This document shows positions 16,356 to 25,204 of a DNA stretch of 41,376 nucleotides, one piece after another; the stretch's first letter is position 1; each line of letters begins with the position of its first letter. The notes beneath the pieces were generated by a model. It was not told where the DNA came from. It made no database searches and saw only the letters and a program-made list of their open reading frames with translations. Source of the stretch: CAINOH01 sp041663565. Lineage in GTDB: Archaea; Micrarchaeota; Micrarchaeia; Norongarragalinales; CAINOH01. Made by a program: the position numbers and the translations under genes. Location: contig JBAYMJ010000013.1 in NCBI GenBank assembly GCA_041663565.1, positions 1 through 41,376 of the forward strand, read 5' to 3'.

Positions 16356-19300
16356 ATGAAGTTCAATCCCACCCTCCTCCTGGTATTTGCGCTCCTGATC
16401 GGTACAGTAACCGCCGCGCCGTTCAGCGCGACCTGGGACACTACAAAGGGCGGAAGCAACAGCACTACCATAGTGCTGCCCATCACCGGCTCGTGGTCAA
16501 CGGACTGGGGTGACGGCAGGACCGACTCGAACATCACAACCCACGTCTACGCGACAGCCGGCGTTTATACCGTCAACATCACGAACATAAACGAGACCGG
16601 GTTCCGGTTTGCCAACGGCGGGAACAGGCTCAAAATAATCAACATCACCCAGTGGGGCGACCTGTACATCGGCAACCAAGGCTACAACTTCCAAGGGTGC
16701 AGCAACCTCAACTTCATCGGGACGGACAACCTCAACCTCACCAGAGTGACCACACTCACAAACATGTTCAGCGGCGCAGCCATATTCAACGGCAACATCA
16801 CGGGATGGAACACAAGCAGCGTCACAAACATGTTCCGCATGTTTGAATATGCGTCCGCATTCAACCAACCCATAGGAAACTGGGACACAGGCAAAGTCAC
16901 AGACATGGGCAGCACGTTCTCCTCGGCGTCCGCATTCAACCAAAGCCTGAGCAACTGGAACACAAGCAGCGTCACAAGCATGAGCTGGACGTTCAGCTTG
17001 GCATCTGCATTCAACCAGAACCTGAGCGGATGGGACACAAGCAAAGTAACATCCACTGGCTACATGTTTTATAGAGCATACGCATTCAACCAGCCTATAG
17101 GAAACTGGAACACAAGCAATCTCCTATATGCAGACAGTATGTTTTTTTACGCAACCGCATTCAACCAAAACATAAGCGGATGGGACACAAGCAAAGCCAG
17201 GGACATGGGGGGCATGTTTTGGTATGCGGCCGCATTCAACCAGCCCATAGGGAACTGGAACACAAGCAACGTAACAAACATGGGATACTTGTTTAATTCC
17301 GCGACAACATTCAACCAAAACATAAGCGGATGGGACACAAGCAAAGTAACGAACATGAACAGCATGTTCGATTCCGCGACGGCATTCAACCAACCCATAG
17401 GCAACTGGAACACAAGCAGCGTAACAAACATGAACAACATGTTTGACTCCGCGATAGCATTCAACCAAAGCCTGAACAACTGGAACACAAGCAACGTCAC
17501 AAACATGTATCAGATGTTTTATTACGCGTCCGCATTCAACCAGAACCTGAGCGGATGGGACACAGGCAAGATAACGGACATGAGCTACATGTTTTCCTTC
17601 GCAACCGCATTCAACCAGCCAATAGGAAACTGGAACACAAGCAGCGTAACAAACATGAACAGCATGTTCAGTCACGCGACCGCATTCAACCAAAGCCTGA
17701 GCAACTGGAACACGAGCAGCGTCACAAGCATGCAACACACGTTCTATTACGCAACCGCATTCAACCAGAACCTGAGCGGATGGGACACAAGCAAAGTCAC
17801 AAACATGCAGCACATGTTTGACTCCGCGACAGCATTCAACCAGCCGATAGGCAACTGGAACACGAGCAAAGTCACGGACATGCAATACACGTTTGCTTCC
17901 GCTTACGCATTCAACCAGCCGATAGGCAACTGGGATACCGGCAACGTCGCAAACACGAGTCTCATGTTCTATAGCGCGGCAGCATTCAACCAGCCGATAG
18001 GCAACTGGAACACAAGCAGCGTCATAAACACATACTACATGTTCAATCAAGCATCCGCATTCAACCAAAGCATAGGCAACTGGAACACAAGCAAAGTCAC
18101 AAACATGGCACAAATGTTTTATCGAGCGTATGCATTCAACCAGAACCTGAGCGGATGGGACACAAGCAAAGTCAAAGGCATGAGCAACATGTTTACTCAA
18201 GCGACCGGATTCAACCAAGACATTAGCAGATGGGACACAAGCAGCGTCACAACCATGAACAGCATGTTTTTTTCCGCGACAGCATTCAACCAACCCATAG
18301 GAAACTGGAACACAAGCAAAGTCACAGACATGGGCTGCATGTTTTATAACGCGTCCGCATTCAACCAAAACATAAGCGGATGGGACACCAGCAGCGTCAC
18401 GGACATGAACAACCTATTTTCTTATGCGACAGCATTCAACCAACCCATAGGAAACTGGAACACAAGCAGCGCCACAAACATGGGATACTTGTTTAATTCC
18501 GCGACAACATTCAACCAAAACATAAGCGGATGGGACACAAGCAAAGTCACGACTATGATCAGTACGTTTGATCACGCTACAGCATTCAACCAAAGCATAG
18601 GTAATTGGGACACCAGCAAAGTCACAAATATGAACTACATGTTTGAGAGGGCGTCCGCATTCAACCAGCCTATAGGAAACTGGGACACAAGCAAAGTCAC
18701 AGACATGACCTGGATGTTCCTTTACGCGACGGCATTCGACCAGAACGTAGGCAGCTGGAACGTGAGCGCGGCCACCAGCATGAATAGCATGTTCCTTTAC
18801 GCGAAGCTGTCAACCGCCAACTATGACGCGCTCCTCAACGGGTGGGCGAGCAGGCCAGTCAAACCCGGCATAAGCTTCAACGGTGGCAACTCAGTATATT
18901 CGCCCTCAGGAGCCGCATCCAGGAACACGATACTCATCGCGAACAACGGGTGGGTAATCACGGACGGTGGCATGGACGCAACGCCGCCGGTCTCGACCTG
19001 CGACGCCAAAGGCACTTGGAATACTACAAGCCAGACCGTTAAGCTGAACGGCACCGACACAAACGGAATAGCATACACCACGCACTGGGTAAGCGGCGCG
19101 AACCCGAGCAACGCGACCATATTCACGGTCACGACAAACGGGAACAACACAATCACATACCAATCAGTTGACACCGCAGGAAACATCGAGAGTAACAAGA
19201 CGTGCTACGCGGCACTGAAGTACGACCTTCCATCCAGCGGACTCAACGTAGTAAAACGCTTTACGGTGTTCAATGGCAGCTTGTACTGCGCGGACCTATT

Positions 19301-20108
19301 CTCGGCAAAAGTCTTCCGCTACAACGGGGCCACGACCTGGACGCTAGCCGGAGCAGGATTTGGATACGCCTCAGAACTCGCGGTTTACGAAGGAAAGCTC
19401 TACGTCGGAGGAAACAACACGGTTTACCGCTACGAAGGTGGAACTACCTGGACGCCAATCGGAGGCGGAACAGGACCCATCAGCGCTCTTGTTACATACA
19501 ACGGGACGCTCTATGCCGGGACGACCCAGAACGGCAGCATATATCGCTACAACGGCGGAACCTCTTGGACCGCACTCGACTCCGGCACAGGTCAAAATTT
19601 TGGCTCAACCGCGTATAATGGAAGCGTGCTTTGGGCGCGGGGTGCGTACCCGAACACGGCCACCAAAATGGGCAACGGAATCACCGTCTATTCGACACAA
19701 GCAGTAGGAAACAACAGCCTGAATCACATAGCGGCCACTTACAACGGCAGCACGGCAACAATTTACGTCAACGGCGTGGCTGTGGGAACCCGCGTATCCA
19801 ACGTAATCATCCAACCAAACGCCATTGGTTTATACGTAGGAGACTCACACGGTTCAACGCAAGACAACAGTGGCGAGGAAGCATTCAACGGAATAATAGA
19901 CGAAGTCCGCGTATGGAGCCGCGCGCTTCCCGCAACCGAGGTTTCCGGACAATACCGAGCTAATTTGAACAAAATCGCACCGGACAAGTGGCTTTTCACG
20001 CTCAACCAGACGCTCATCCCAACAGGCACCTACTCATACTACCTGTACGCCAACGGCGCGGACGGGTCCACCGACTACTCCGAAGAGCGCGCGCTGAGGG
20101 TATCCTGA
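16356..20108 (+). CDS. Giant secreted BspA/DUF285 repeat surface protein
   Basis: A 1250-aa secreted protein. ATG 16356 is fixed by GGAGG at 16346-16350 and opens a signal peptide (MKFNPTLLLVFALLIG...TAAPF). Then come a PKD-like stretch (DWGDGRTDSNITTHVYATAG), 27 tandem 25-residue DUF285/BspA-type repeats of the form AFNQxIxxW(N/D)TSxVTxMxxMF, a cysteine-containing Ig/HYR-like domain, four or so blades with Y-x-G-x-LY and YRYxGGTTWT (propeller-like), and a LamG-like jelly-roll (HIAATYNGSTATIYVNGV...GIIDEVRVWSRAL). No C-terminal anchor is visible. The repeats are packed with N-x-S/T sequons. Such proteins usually mediate adhesion or cell contact. DUF285 repeats are best known from bacteria (Mycoplasma, anaerobes), so lateral transfer is likely. 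Confidence 0.85.
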   Translation: MKFNPTLLLVFALLIGTVTAAPFSATWDTTKGGSNSTTIVLPITGSWSTDWGDGRTDSNITTHVYATAGVYTVNITNINETGFRFANGGNRLKIINITQWGDLYIGNQGYNFQGCSNLNFIGTDNLNLTRVTTLTNMFSGAAIFNGNITGWNTSSVTNMFRMFEYASAFNQPIGNWDTGKVTDMGSTFSSASAFNQSLSNWNTSSVTSMSWTFSLASAFNQNLSGWDTSKVTSTGYMFYRAYAFNQPIGNWNTSNLLYADSMFFYATAFNQNISGWDTSKARDMGGMFWYAAAFNQPIGNWNTSNVTNMGYLFNSATTFNQNISGWDTSKVTNMNSMFDSATAFNQPIGNWNTSSVTNMNNMFDSAIAFNQSLNNWNTSNVTNMYQMFYYASAFNQNLSGWDTGKITDMSYMFSFATAFNQPIGNWNTSSVTNMNSMFSHATAFNQSLSNWNTSSVTSMQHTFYYATAFNQNLSGWDTSKVTNMQHMFDSATAFNQPIGNWNTSKVTDMQYTFASAYAFNQPIGNWDTGNVANTSLMFYSAAAFNQPIGNWNTSSVINTYYMFNQASAFNQSIGNWNTSKVTNMAQMFYRAYAFNQNLSGWDTSKVKGMSNMFTQATGFNQDISRWDTSSVTTMNSMFFSATAFNQPIGNWNTSKVTDMGCMFYNASAFNQNISGWDTSSVTDMNNLFSYATAFNQPIGNWNTSSATNMGYLFNSATTFNQNISGWDTSKVTTMISTFDHATAFNQSIGNWDTSKVTNMNYMFERASAFNQPIGNWDTSKVTDMTWMFLYATAFDQNVGSWNVSAATSMNSMFLYAKLSTANYDALLNGWASRPVKPGISFNGGNSVYSPSGAASRNTILIANNGWVITDGGMDATPPVSTCDAKGTWNTTSQTVKLNGTDTNGIAYTTHWVSGANPSNATIFTVTTNGNNTITYQSVDTAGNIESNKTCYAALKYDLPSSGLNVVKRFTVFNGSLYCADLFSAKVFRYNGATTWTLAGAGFGYASELAVYEGKLYVGGNNTVYRYEGGTTWTPIGGGTGPISALVTYNGTLYAGTTQNGSIYRYNGGTSWTALDSGTGQNFGSTAYNGSVLWARGAYPNTATKMGNGITVYSTQAVGNNSLNHIAATYNGSTATIYVNGVAVGTRVSNVIIQPNAIGLYVGDSHGSTQDNSGEEAFNGIIDEVRVWSRALPATEVSGQYRANLNKIAPDKWLFTLNQTLIPTGTYSYYLYANGADGSTDYSEERALRVS
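16785..18810 (+). repeat. 27 tandem 75-bp coding repeats
   Basis: The phrase (g)cattcaaccaa recurs every 75 nt, 27 times, each unit coding 25 residues. The repeats alternate loosely between NQPIGNWNTS-type and NQNxSGWDTS-type units. A 74-bp stretch is identical at 17274-17347 and 18474-18547, exactly sixteen units (1200 bp) apart, a sign of recent recombination inside the array. Confidence 0.9.
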
Positions 20109-20192
20109 AGCCGGTTGGCCGGCATTCCGCCCGACGCCTTTCGTGACACCGTGACAAACGTTTATCTTCGCTTTGCAGCCTAACTATTTCCT

Positions 20193-20861
20193 ATGGACCC
20201 AACCAGGTTTATGGGCGCGACCCTGCTTGCGGTCATGTTCTCGGTTTTGCTTGCAGGGTGCACGCAGACTGGCGCAGTAATCGGGTCGGAACTGGTAAAC
20301 GACACGACAAACGGCACAATAGGCACGGCGACCGCAACTCCAATGGCAACAATTACAACCAACAACCAAACTACACAAACAATAGGTGATACTACTATGG
20401 CAGGAACAGTCAAGAAAGGCGACAAGATAGCAGTTGATTACGTGGGCTCCCTTGAGGACGGCACGGTCTTCGACACTTCAATAGAGGCAGAGGCCAAGAA
20501 GGCAGGGCTCCCGGCAAGGCCGTCGTATGCGCCGCTTTCTTTCACAGTTGGCGCAGGACAGATGATTGCGGGCTTTGACGCCGGAGTAGTCGGAATGGCA
20601 CTCAACGAGACCAAGACCGTGAAGATTGCGGCAAAGGACGCCTACGGCGAGTGGAGCGAGGACAACGTCCAGGCGCTTCCGACCAAGCAGCTTGCGGAAA
20701 TGCTCAACGCGACCCCGAAGGTGGGGATGCAGCTTTACACCCAGAACGGGGCATCAGGCAAGATAGTCTCAACTGACGCCAGTGTCACCAAGATTGACTT
20801 CAACCACGCGCTTGCAGGAAAGGCCTTGGTTTTCAAGATTACTGTGAGGAAAATCAATTAG
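20193..20861 (+). CDS. FKBP-type peptidyl-prolyl isomerase, lipoprotein
   Basis: A 222-aa protein with a lipoprotein signal (hydrophobic run then LLAGC, Cys at residue about 23), a Thr/Asn-rich linker carrying N-x-T sequons, and an FKBP domain from about residue 72. FKBP marks: KKGDKIAVDYVGSLEDGTVFDTS, FTVGAGQMIAGFDAGVVGMALNE(T)K, and KDAYGEW. The segment after DAYGE resembles the insert-in-flap region of SlyD-like archaeal FKBPs. It should catalyse proline isomerisation of exported proteins at the outer face of the membrane. The TATA-like TTTATCTT (20161-20168) lies about 25 nt upstream of the ATG, implying a leaderless transcript. hom follows after 16 nt. Confidence 0.85.
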   Translation: MDPTRFMGATLLAVMFSVLLAGCTQTGAVIGSELVNDTTNGTIGTATATPMATITTNNQTTQTIGDTTMAGTVKKGDKIAVDYVGSLEDGTVFDTSIEAEAKKAGLPARPSYAPLSFTVGAGQMIAGFDAGVVGMALNETKTVKIAAKDAYGEWSEDNVQALPTKQLAEMLNATPKVGMQLYTQNGASGKIVSTDASVTKIDFNHALAGKALVFKITVRKIN

Positions 20862-20877
20862 GTAAAAGGCTGCGACT

Positions 20878-22140
20878 ATGGCTAAGGTCAATGTTGGATT
20901 AATCGGCCTGGGCAACATCGGCTCAGGGGTAGTGGAGATAATCCAGTCCAACGCGGACCTAATCGAGAAGCGCACCGGAGTCAGGATTTCAATAGTGGCA
21001 GCTTGCAGCAGGTCAAGGGACCGGGCTGCTGCGCTGGGCTTGGACCCTAAAATCCACACAACTGACTACAAGGAAGTCATCGCAAACCCGAAAGTGGACG
21101 CAATAGTCGAGCTAGTGGGAGGCTACGAGCCAGCCCGCACAATCATCCTGGATGCCATCAAGGCCAAAAAGCACGTGATTACCGCGAACAAGGCGGTTTT
21201 GGCCAGGCACGGCTATGAAATCTTTGAAGCTGCTTCCAAGAACGGGGTGAACGTGCTGTTCGAGGCCGCGGTAGGCGGCTGCATCCCAATCATCCGCAGA
21301 ATCGAGGAGAGCTACTCGTCGGACAACATCGAGTCAATCTACGGCATACTCAATGGCACCACAAACTACATCCTCACCCGGATGTCCGAAGGGATGTCCT
21401 ATGCGGAGGCCCTCAAGAAGGCCCAGCAGCTGGGCTTTGCAGAGGCAGACCCGAGCTTTGATGTCGAGGGAAAGGACGCAAGCCAAAAATTGTCAATCCT
21501 CGCCTCGCTTGCCTTTGACGCAAGGATTGAGGCCGAAGCCTACACCGAGGGCATAACCCGGATTACCGAACACGACCTGGGCTACGCAGCCGAGTTGGGC
21601 TACGCAATCAAGCTGTTGGCCATAGCGAGCAAGGACAGGGACGGCATAGTGCTCCACACGCACCCCACCCTTGTGCCGAAGAGCAGCGTGCTTGCCAACG
21701 TGAGCAACGAGTTCAACGCAATACTCCTGAAAGGAAAGAATACGGGCGAGCTGTTCCTTTCCGGAAAGGGTGCCGGAAAGCTCCCGACTGCGACTGTGGT
21801 GGTCACGGACATCATCGAGATGGGCTCGCGCACCCGCATTACCCAGAGGAGCTTCGAAAAGGTGGCAATCAAGCCCTTCGCCAAGTCCAAGTCTCGATTT
21901 TTCCTGCGGCTTGACCTTGCAAACAAGCCCGGCGTGCTTGCAAAAATCACCAAGATACTTGGCGAGAACAACATCTCGATTGCCGCGTTCAACCAAAAGG
22001 AGGACACCGGAGACTTCGTTTCGGTTGTCATCATCACGCACCCGGCTTTGGAGGGCGAGATGGAAAGGGCGCTGGAGGAGTGCAGGAAGCTTGACGTGGT
22101 CAAGCCGGAACCGGTGCTCATCAGGATTGCCGACCTTTAG
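20878..22140 (+). CDS. hom: Homoserine dehydrogenase with ACT domain
   Basis: This 420-aa enzyme reduces aspartate semialdehyde to homoserine with NAD(P)H, on the pathway to threonine and methionine. Seen: Rossmann motif GLIGLGNIGSG (residues 7-17), VELVGGYEPA, the ITANKAVLA segment with the conserved Lys, GGCIPIIRRIE, and the substrate-site region YGILNGTTNYILTRM...GFAEADPSFDVEGKDASQKL. The C-terminal residues about 345-420 form an ACT regulatory domain (LDLANKPGVLAKITKILGENNISIAAFNQ), which usually gives feedback inhibition by an amino acid. It lies 16 nt after the FKBP gene. Full family length, no missing motif. Confidence 0.93.
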   Translation: MAKVNVGLIGLGNIGSGVVEIIQSNADLIEKRTGVRISIVAACSRSRDRAAALGLDPKIHTTDYKEVIANPKVDAIVELVGGYEPARTIILDAIKAKKHVITANKAVLARHGYEIFEAASKNGVNVLFEAAVGGCIPIIRRIEESYSSDNIESIYGILNGTTNYILTRMSEGMSYAEALKKAQQLGFAEADPSFDVEGKDASQKLSILASLAFDARIEAEAYTEGITRITEHDLGYAAELGYAIKLLAIASKDRDGIVLHTHPTLVPKSSVLANVSNEFNAILLKGKNTGELFLSGKGAGKLPTATVVVTDIIEMGSRTRITQRSFEKVAIKPFAKSKSRFFLRLDLANKPGVLAKITKILGENNISIAAFNQKEDTGDFVSVVIITHPALEGEMERALEECRKLDVVKPEPVLIRIADL

Positions 22141-22196
22141 GCAGTGGGGGCGTGCGGGCCTGCAACTCAAGATTGCAACGCCGCAAAGCAAAACGG

Positions 22197-22206
22197 TTTT
22201 AATATC
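22197..22206 (+). promoter_or_regulatory. TATA box of the serine operon
   Basis: TTTTAATATC, preceded by a purine-rich AAAACGG that could act as BRE. Transcription is expected near 22228, leaving a leader of about 160 nt before the first codon. Confidence 0.5.
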
Positions 22207-22227
22207 CTGCCAACAACAGAATTATCG

Positions 22228-22389
22228 GGAGAGTCACGATGCCGTTCCTATCTGGTTGAAAGCAGATAAACTCGTTCTAGGCATCGCCATACCAAAAAAC
22301 ATGATTTTGAGAGGACTTAGCCGCGCCTGTTGCCCGAATTTCGGGCTGGAACGGCCTGCTGAGGATGGTTTTTACCCAAGAGGTGTTGT
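22228..22389 (+). promoter_or_regulatory. Structured leader RNA of the serine operon (candidate riboregulator)
   Basis: Two domains can be folded by eye. Domain 1: CGATGCC (22237-22243) pairs with GGCATCG (22280-22286), enclosing ATCTG/CAGAT (22250-22254/22263-22267) with asymmetric internal loops of 6 and 12 nt. Domain 2: GCCG (22320-22323) with CGGC (22352-22355), enclosing GCCCGA-ATT-TCGGGC (22332-22346), then a T5 (22369-22373) close to the ribosome site AGAGGTG (22379-22385). Domain 1 followed by an ATA box also resembles a simple archaeal H/ACA guide RNA. Leaders this long are unusual in this window, where many genes look leaderless. Confidence 0.45.
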
Positions 22390-23493
22390 TTGTTGACCTT
22401 GGAAACTCATAAGCTGGAACTCTACATTCCCGGACCAGTTACGCTTTCGCAAAAAGTCAACGAGGCTCTGTCCAAGCCGGTAATCAGCCACCGCGGGGAA
22501 GCATTCAAGAAGGTCTTTGCGAACTGCAGGGAAGGACTGAAGAAGGCCTACAAGACTGCGGAAGGAGAGGTCCTGCTCTTTTCGGTGCCCGGAACCGGGG
22601 CGATTGACGCCGGCCTGGCAAACACCATCCTTGACTCGGACAGGGTGCTTGCGTTTGACAACGGCGACTTCGGCAGGAGGATTTGCGAGAATGCCGGGCT
22701 TTACGCCAAGCCCGGACAGTTCAAGGCAGTAAAGGTGGAGAACGGCTTGGGCCTGCACATCGACAAGGTCAAGGCGGAAATTGACGCGTTCAAGCCAACT
22801 TACATCGCAATAGTGCACAACGACACCGCAAGCACTGCACTCAACCCACTTCCGGAGATTGCAAAGGCGGCAAACGACGCGGGGGCGTTCCTTTTCGTTG
22901 ACTCGGTTTCCGGGCTGGGCTCGACTCCGCTGGAATTCGATGCCTGGAACATCGGCGCCTGCGCCTCGGCAGCCCAGAAGTGCATCGCCGGGCCAGCAGG
23001 GATGAGCTTCCTTGCATTGAACAAGGAGGCAATAGGCAGGGTTTCAAGGCAACCAAGGCCGCGGAGCTACTATTTTGACTTGAAGAAGTACCTTTCCTAC
23101 GTGCAGAAGAACGAGCACCCCAACACGCCGAGCCTTGCCGGGTTCTTCGGCTTGGAGCAGGCGCTGGCGGAACTTGCGGCTGAAGGGATGGACAACCGCA
23201 TCAAGAGGCACGAGAGGATGGCGCAGTTTGTCGCAGGCCGGCTTGCGAAGATGAACGCGCCGCTCTTCATCGAGAGCGGGTACAGGTCAAGGTCGGTCAC
23301 GGGCATCCGAACCGACAAGTCGCCTGCGCTTCGCTCAAATATGAAGGAGAAAGGCTACCTGCTGTCTGGCGGGATGGGCGACTACAAGGACAAGGTGCTG
23401 CGAGTTGCGCACATGGCCAACATGGACGAGCAGGGCCTTGGCAGGATGCTGGACGCCTTGGAAGCCGCGGCGAAGGAGACCGGCGGATTTTAG
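22390..23493 (+). CDS. Class V aminotransferase, probable serine-pathway (phosphoserine or serine/alanine-glyoxylate type)
   Basis: A 367-aa PLP enzyme of the class V family. Seen: N-terminal YIPGPVTLSQKV with the GP(V/T) substrate motif, SHRGEAFKK, the PLP site D-S-V-S-G-L-G (aspartate for the pyridine nitrogen) and the Schiff-base lysine in ASAAQKCIAGPAGMSF (about residue 197), and a C-terminal Arg region. The family includes alanine-glyoxylate/serine-pyruvate and phosphoserine aminotransferases. Because it heads a unit with serA and serS, conversion of phosphohydroxypyruvate to phosphoserine is the most likely job, by inference. No ATG exists near the start: TTG at 22390 or 22393 is used, downstream of AGAGGTG. 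Confidence 0.82.
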   Translation: MLTLETHKLELYIPGPVTLSQKVNEALSKPVISHRGEAFKKVFANCREGLKKAYKTAEGEVLLFSVPGTGAIDAGLANTILDSDRVLAFDNGDFGRRICENAGLYAKPGQFKAVKVENGLGLHIDKVKAEIDAFKPTYIAIVHNDTASTALNPLPEIAKAANDAGAFLFVDSVSGLGSTPLEFDAWNIGACASAAQKCIAGPAGMSFLALNKEAIGRVSRQPRPRSYYFDLKKYLSYVQKNEHPNTPSLAGFFGLEQALAELAAEGMDNRIKRHERMAQFVAGRLAKMNAPLFIESGYRSRSVTGIRTDKSPALRSNMKEKGYLLSGGMGDYKDKVLRVAHMANMDEQGLGRMLDALEAAAKETGGF

Positions 23494-23542
23494 GGAAAAA
23501 ATGATTTTTGGAATTTGAAGGTTTGGGAGAGCGAGACACGAC

Positions 23543-25204
23543 ATGACCTACAAGATTTTGATTCCGGGGTACATCTCAAAGGAAGGCCTGGACATCCTCA
23601 AGGCCGAGCCCGACATCGAGGTTGACTACCGGCTGAACGGCAACAACGAGGAAGTGCAGAGGATTATCGGGGATTATGACGTGCTCTTCGCAATAAGCTG
23701 GACCGACGTCAACGAGGCTTTGCTTGCAAAGGCAAAAAAGCTCAAGCTGATTGGCAGGCTGGGCGTTGCGATAAACAAAATCGACATCAACGCCTGCACG
23801 CGGCGCGGGGTACTGGCATACAACGACCCCAACGGCAACACCACAAGCGCAGCAGAGCAGACCATGGCGCTGATGCTTTCAGCAGCCAGGCACACGTGGA
23901 AGGCCTGCAATGCGGTAAAGGGCGGGGAGTTCAAGCAGGAAAAGTACCTTGGAAAGGAGCTTAACGGAAGAACAATTGGCATTATCGGCCTGGGCAAGAT
24001 AGGCTCGAAGATTTCAAAGTACGCGCATGCCTTCGGAATGAAGGTAATCTGCTACGACCCCTACATACCGGACGGCAAGGCCGAGGGCCTGAATGTCGAG
24101 AGGCTTTCCCAGCTTGACGAGCTAATCAAGCGCTCGGACGTAATCACGGTGCACACCCCGCTCAACGACGAGACCCGCGGCTTGGTGAACGAGCGCCACT
24201 TCCCCCTGATGAAGGACGGAGTAATCATAGTCAACTGCGCACGGGGAGGAATCATCGAGGAGAAGGCGCTTTACGAGAACCTGGTCTCAGGAAAGGCCTA
24301 CGCTGCAGGAATTGACGTGTGGACCAAGGAGCCGATTGAGAAGGGCGGCTGGCCCGAAAAGCTCCTGTCGCTGCCCAACGTGGTCGGAACCCCGCACTTG
24401 GGCGCAAAGACCGTTGACGCGCAGGACAACGTGGGAATCATGATTGCAAAGCAGACCATCAAGGCGCTGCATGGCGAGATGGTGGAAAACGCCTTGAACC
24501 TTCCATACATTTTGGAGCCTGCGGACTTGGAGCGCTCGCGCGGTTTCATGAACTCGGCGAAGATTCTGGGCTCGATGCTCTTCCAGCTGGGCCAGGGAAA
24601 GATTACCAAGGTAAGCGTGGCGTTCGGCGGCAAGGTGCCCGAAGCCTCGAAGAAGCCGGTTGTCTCATTCGCAATCCAGGGGTTGCTTGAAAAGACCAAA
24701 CCCGAGGCCAACATGGTAAACAGCATGCTGCTTGCCGAGGAAGCCGGGATAAACGTCGAGCAGGTCGCGGAGCCGGTCCACACCAACTATGCAAACGTGA
24801 TAGTACTCTCCGCGTCGCACGAGGACGGCCACGTCGACTCGATTGTCGGGAGCGTGTTCTCGAACAGGTTCCTGCGCGTGGTGGGCTTCAACGGCTACGA
24901 GTTCGAGACCAAGGTTGCGCACCGCATGCTCTGGGTGTTCAACGAGGACGCGCCCGGAGTGGTCGGCCTGATTGGCTGCGCGATGGAAAAAAGCCGCGTC
25001 AACATAGCCGAGATGACCCTGGGAAGGCTCAAGAAGGAAGGAAAGGCGCTTGCCGCCCTGGCAATCGATTCCGAGGTGCCCAATGCCGCCATCGAAGCGC
25101 TTAAGGCCGACAGGCGCGTGGGCATAGTAAGGCAAATAAGCCTTGACGAGAGTTTGATTTATACGCCCAACAACGGCAACCACGCCAGCGGGAGTGAAGA
25201 ATAA
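23543..25204 (+). CDS. serA: D-3-phosphoglycerate dehydrogenase
   Basis: A 553-aa enzyme for the first step of serine synthesis: oxidation of 3-phosphoglycerate by NAD+. Seen: the N-terminal substrate domain, Rossmann motif IGIIGLGKIGSK (from about residue 147), the catalytic Arg in VNCARGGIIEE, Glu in DVWTKEP and His in GTPHLGAKT, then an allosteric-substrate-binding domain (about 320-460) and a C-terminal ACT domain (FNEDAPGVVGLIGCAMEKSRVNIAEMTLGR) for serine feedback. This is the long form. It starts 49 nt after the aminotransferase. Its stop TAA shares one base with the serS ATG at 25204, so the two are translationally coupled. Confidence 0.94.
   Translation: MTYKILIPGYISKEGLDILKAEPDIEVDYRLNGNNEEVQRIIGDYDVLFAISWTDVNEALLAKAKKLKLIGRLGVAINKIDINACTRRGVLAYNDPNGNTTSAAEQTMALMLSAARHTWKACNAVKGGEFKQEKYLGKELNGRTIGIIGLGKIGSKISKYAHAFGMKVICYDPYIPDGKAEGLNVERLSQLDELIKRSDVITVHTPLNDETRGLVNERHFPLMKDGVIIVNCARGGIIEEKALYENLVSGKAYAAGIDVWTKEPIEKGGWPEKLLSLPNVVGTPHLGAKTVDAQDNVGIMIAKQTIKALHGEMVENALNLPYILEPADLERSRGFMNSAKILGSMLFQLGQGKITKVSVAFGGKVPEASKKPVVSFAIQGLLEKTKPEANMVNSMLLAEEAGINVEQVAEPVHTNYANVIVLSASHEDGHVDSIVGSVFSNRFLRVVGFNGYEFETKVAHRMLWVFNEDAPGVVGLIGCAMEKSRVNIAEMTLGRLKKEGKALAALAIDSEVPNAAIEALKADRRVGIVRQISLDESLIYTPNNGNHASGSEE

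Noticed and set aside
17124..18368. 414-aa minus-strand open frame with regular CVPV/LVEC repeats
   Set aside because: The repeats mirror the 75-bp coding repeats of the BspA-like gene on the plus strand. The plus frame has signal peptide, ribosome site and domain logic; the minus frame has none.
16785..18810. CRISPR-like regular repeats
   Set aside because: The period is 75 bp with no constant repeat/variable spacer division, and the whole array is one open reading frame coding DUF285 units.
22296..22366. C/D box guide RNA in the serine leader (ATGATTT ... CTGA)
   Set aside because: The C box deviates at two positions, no internal C'/D' boxes are found, and strong hairpins occupy the region that should be single-stranded guide.
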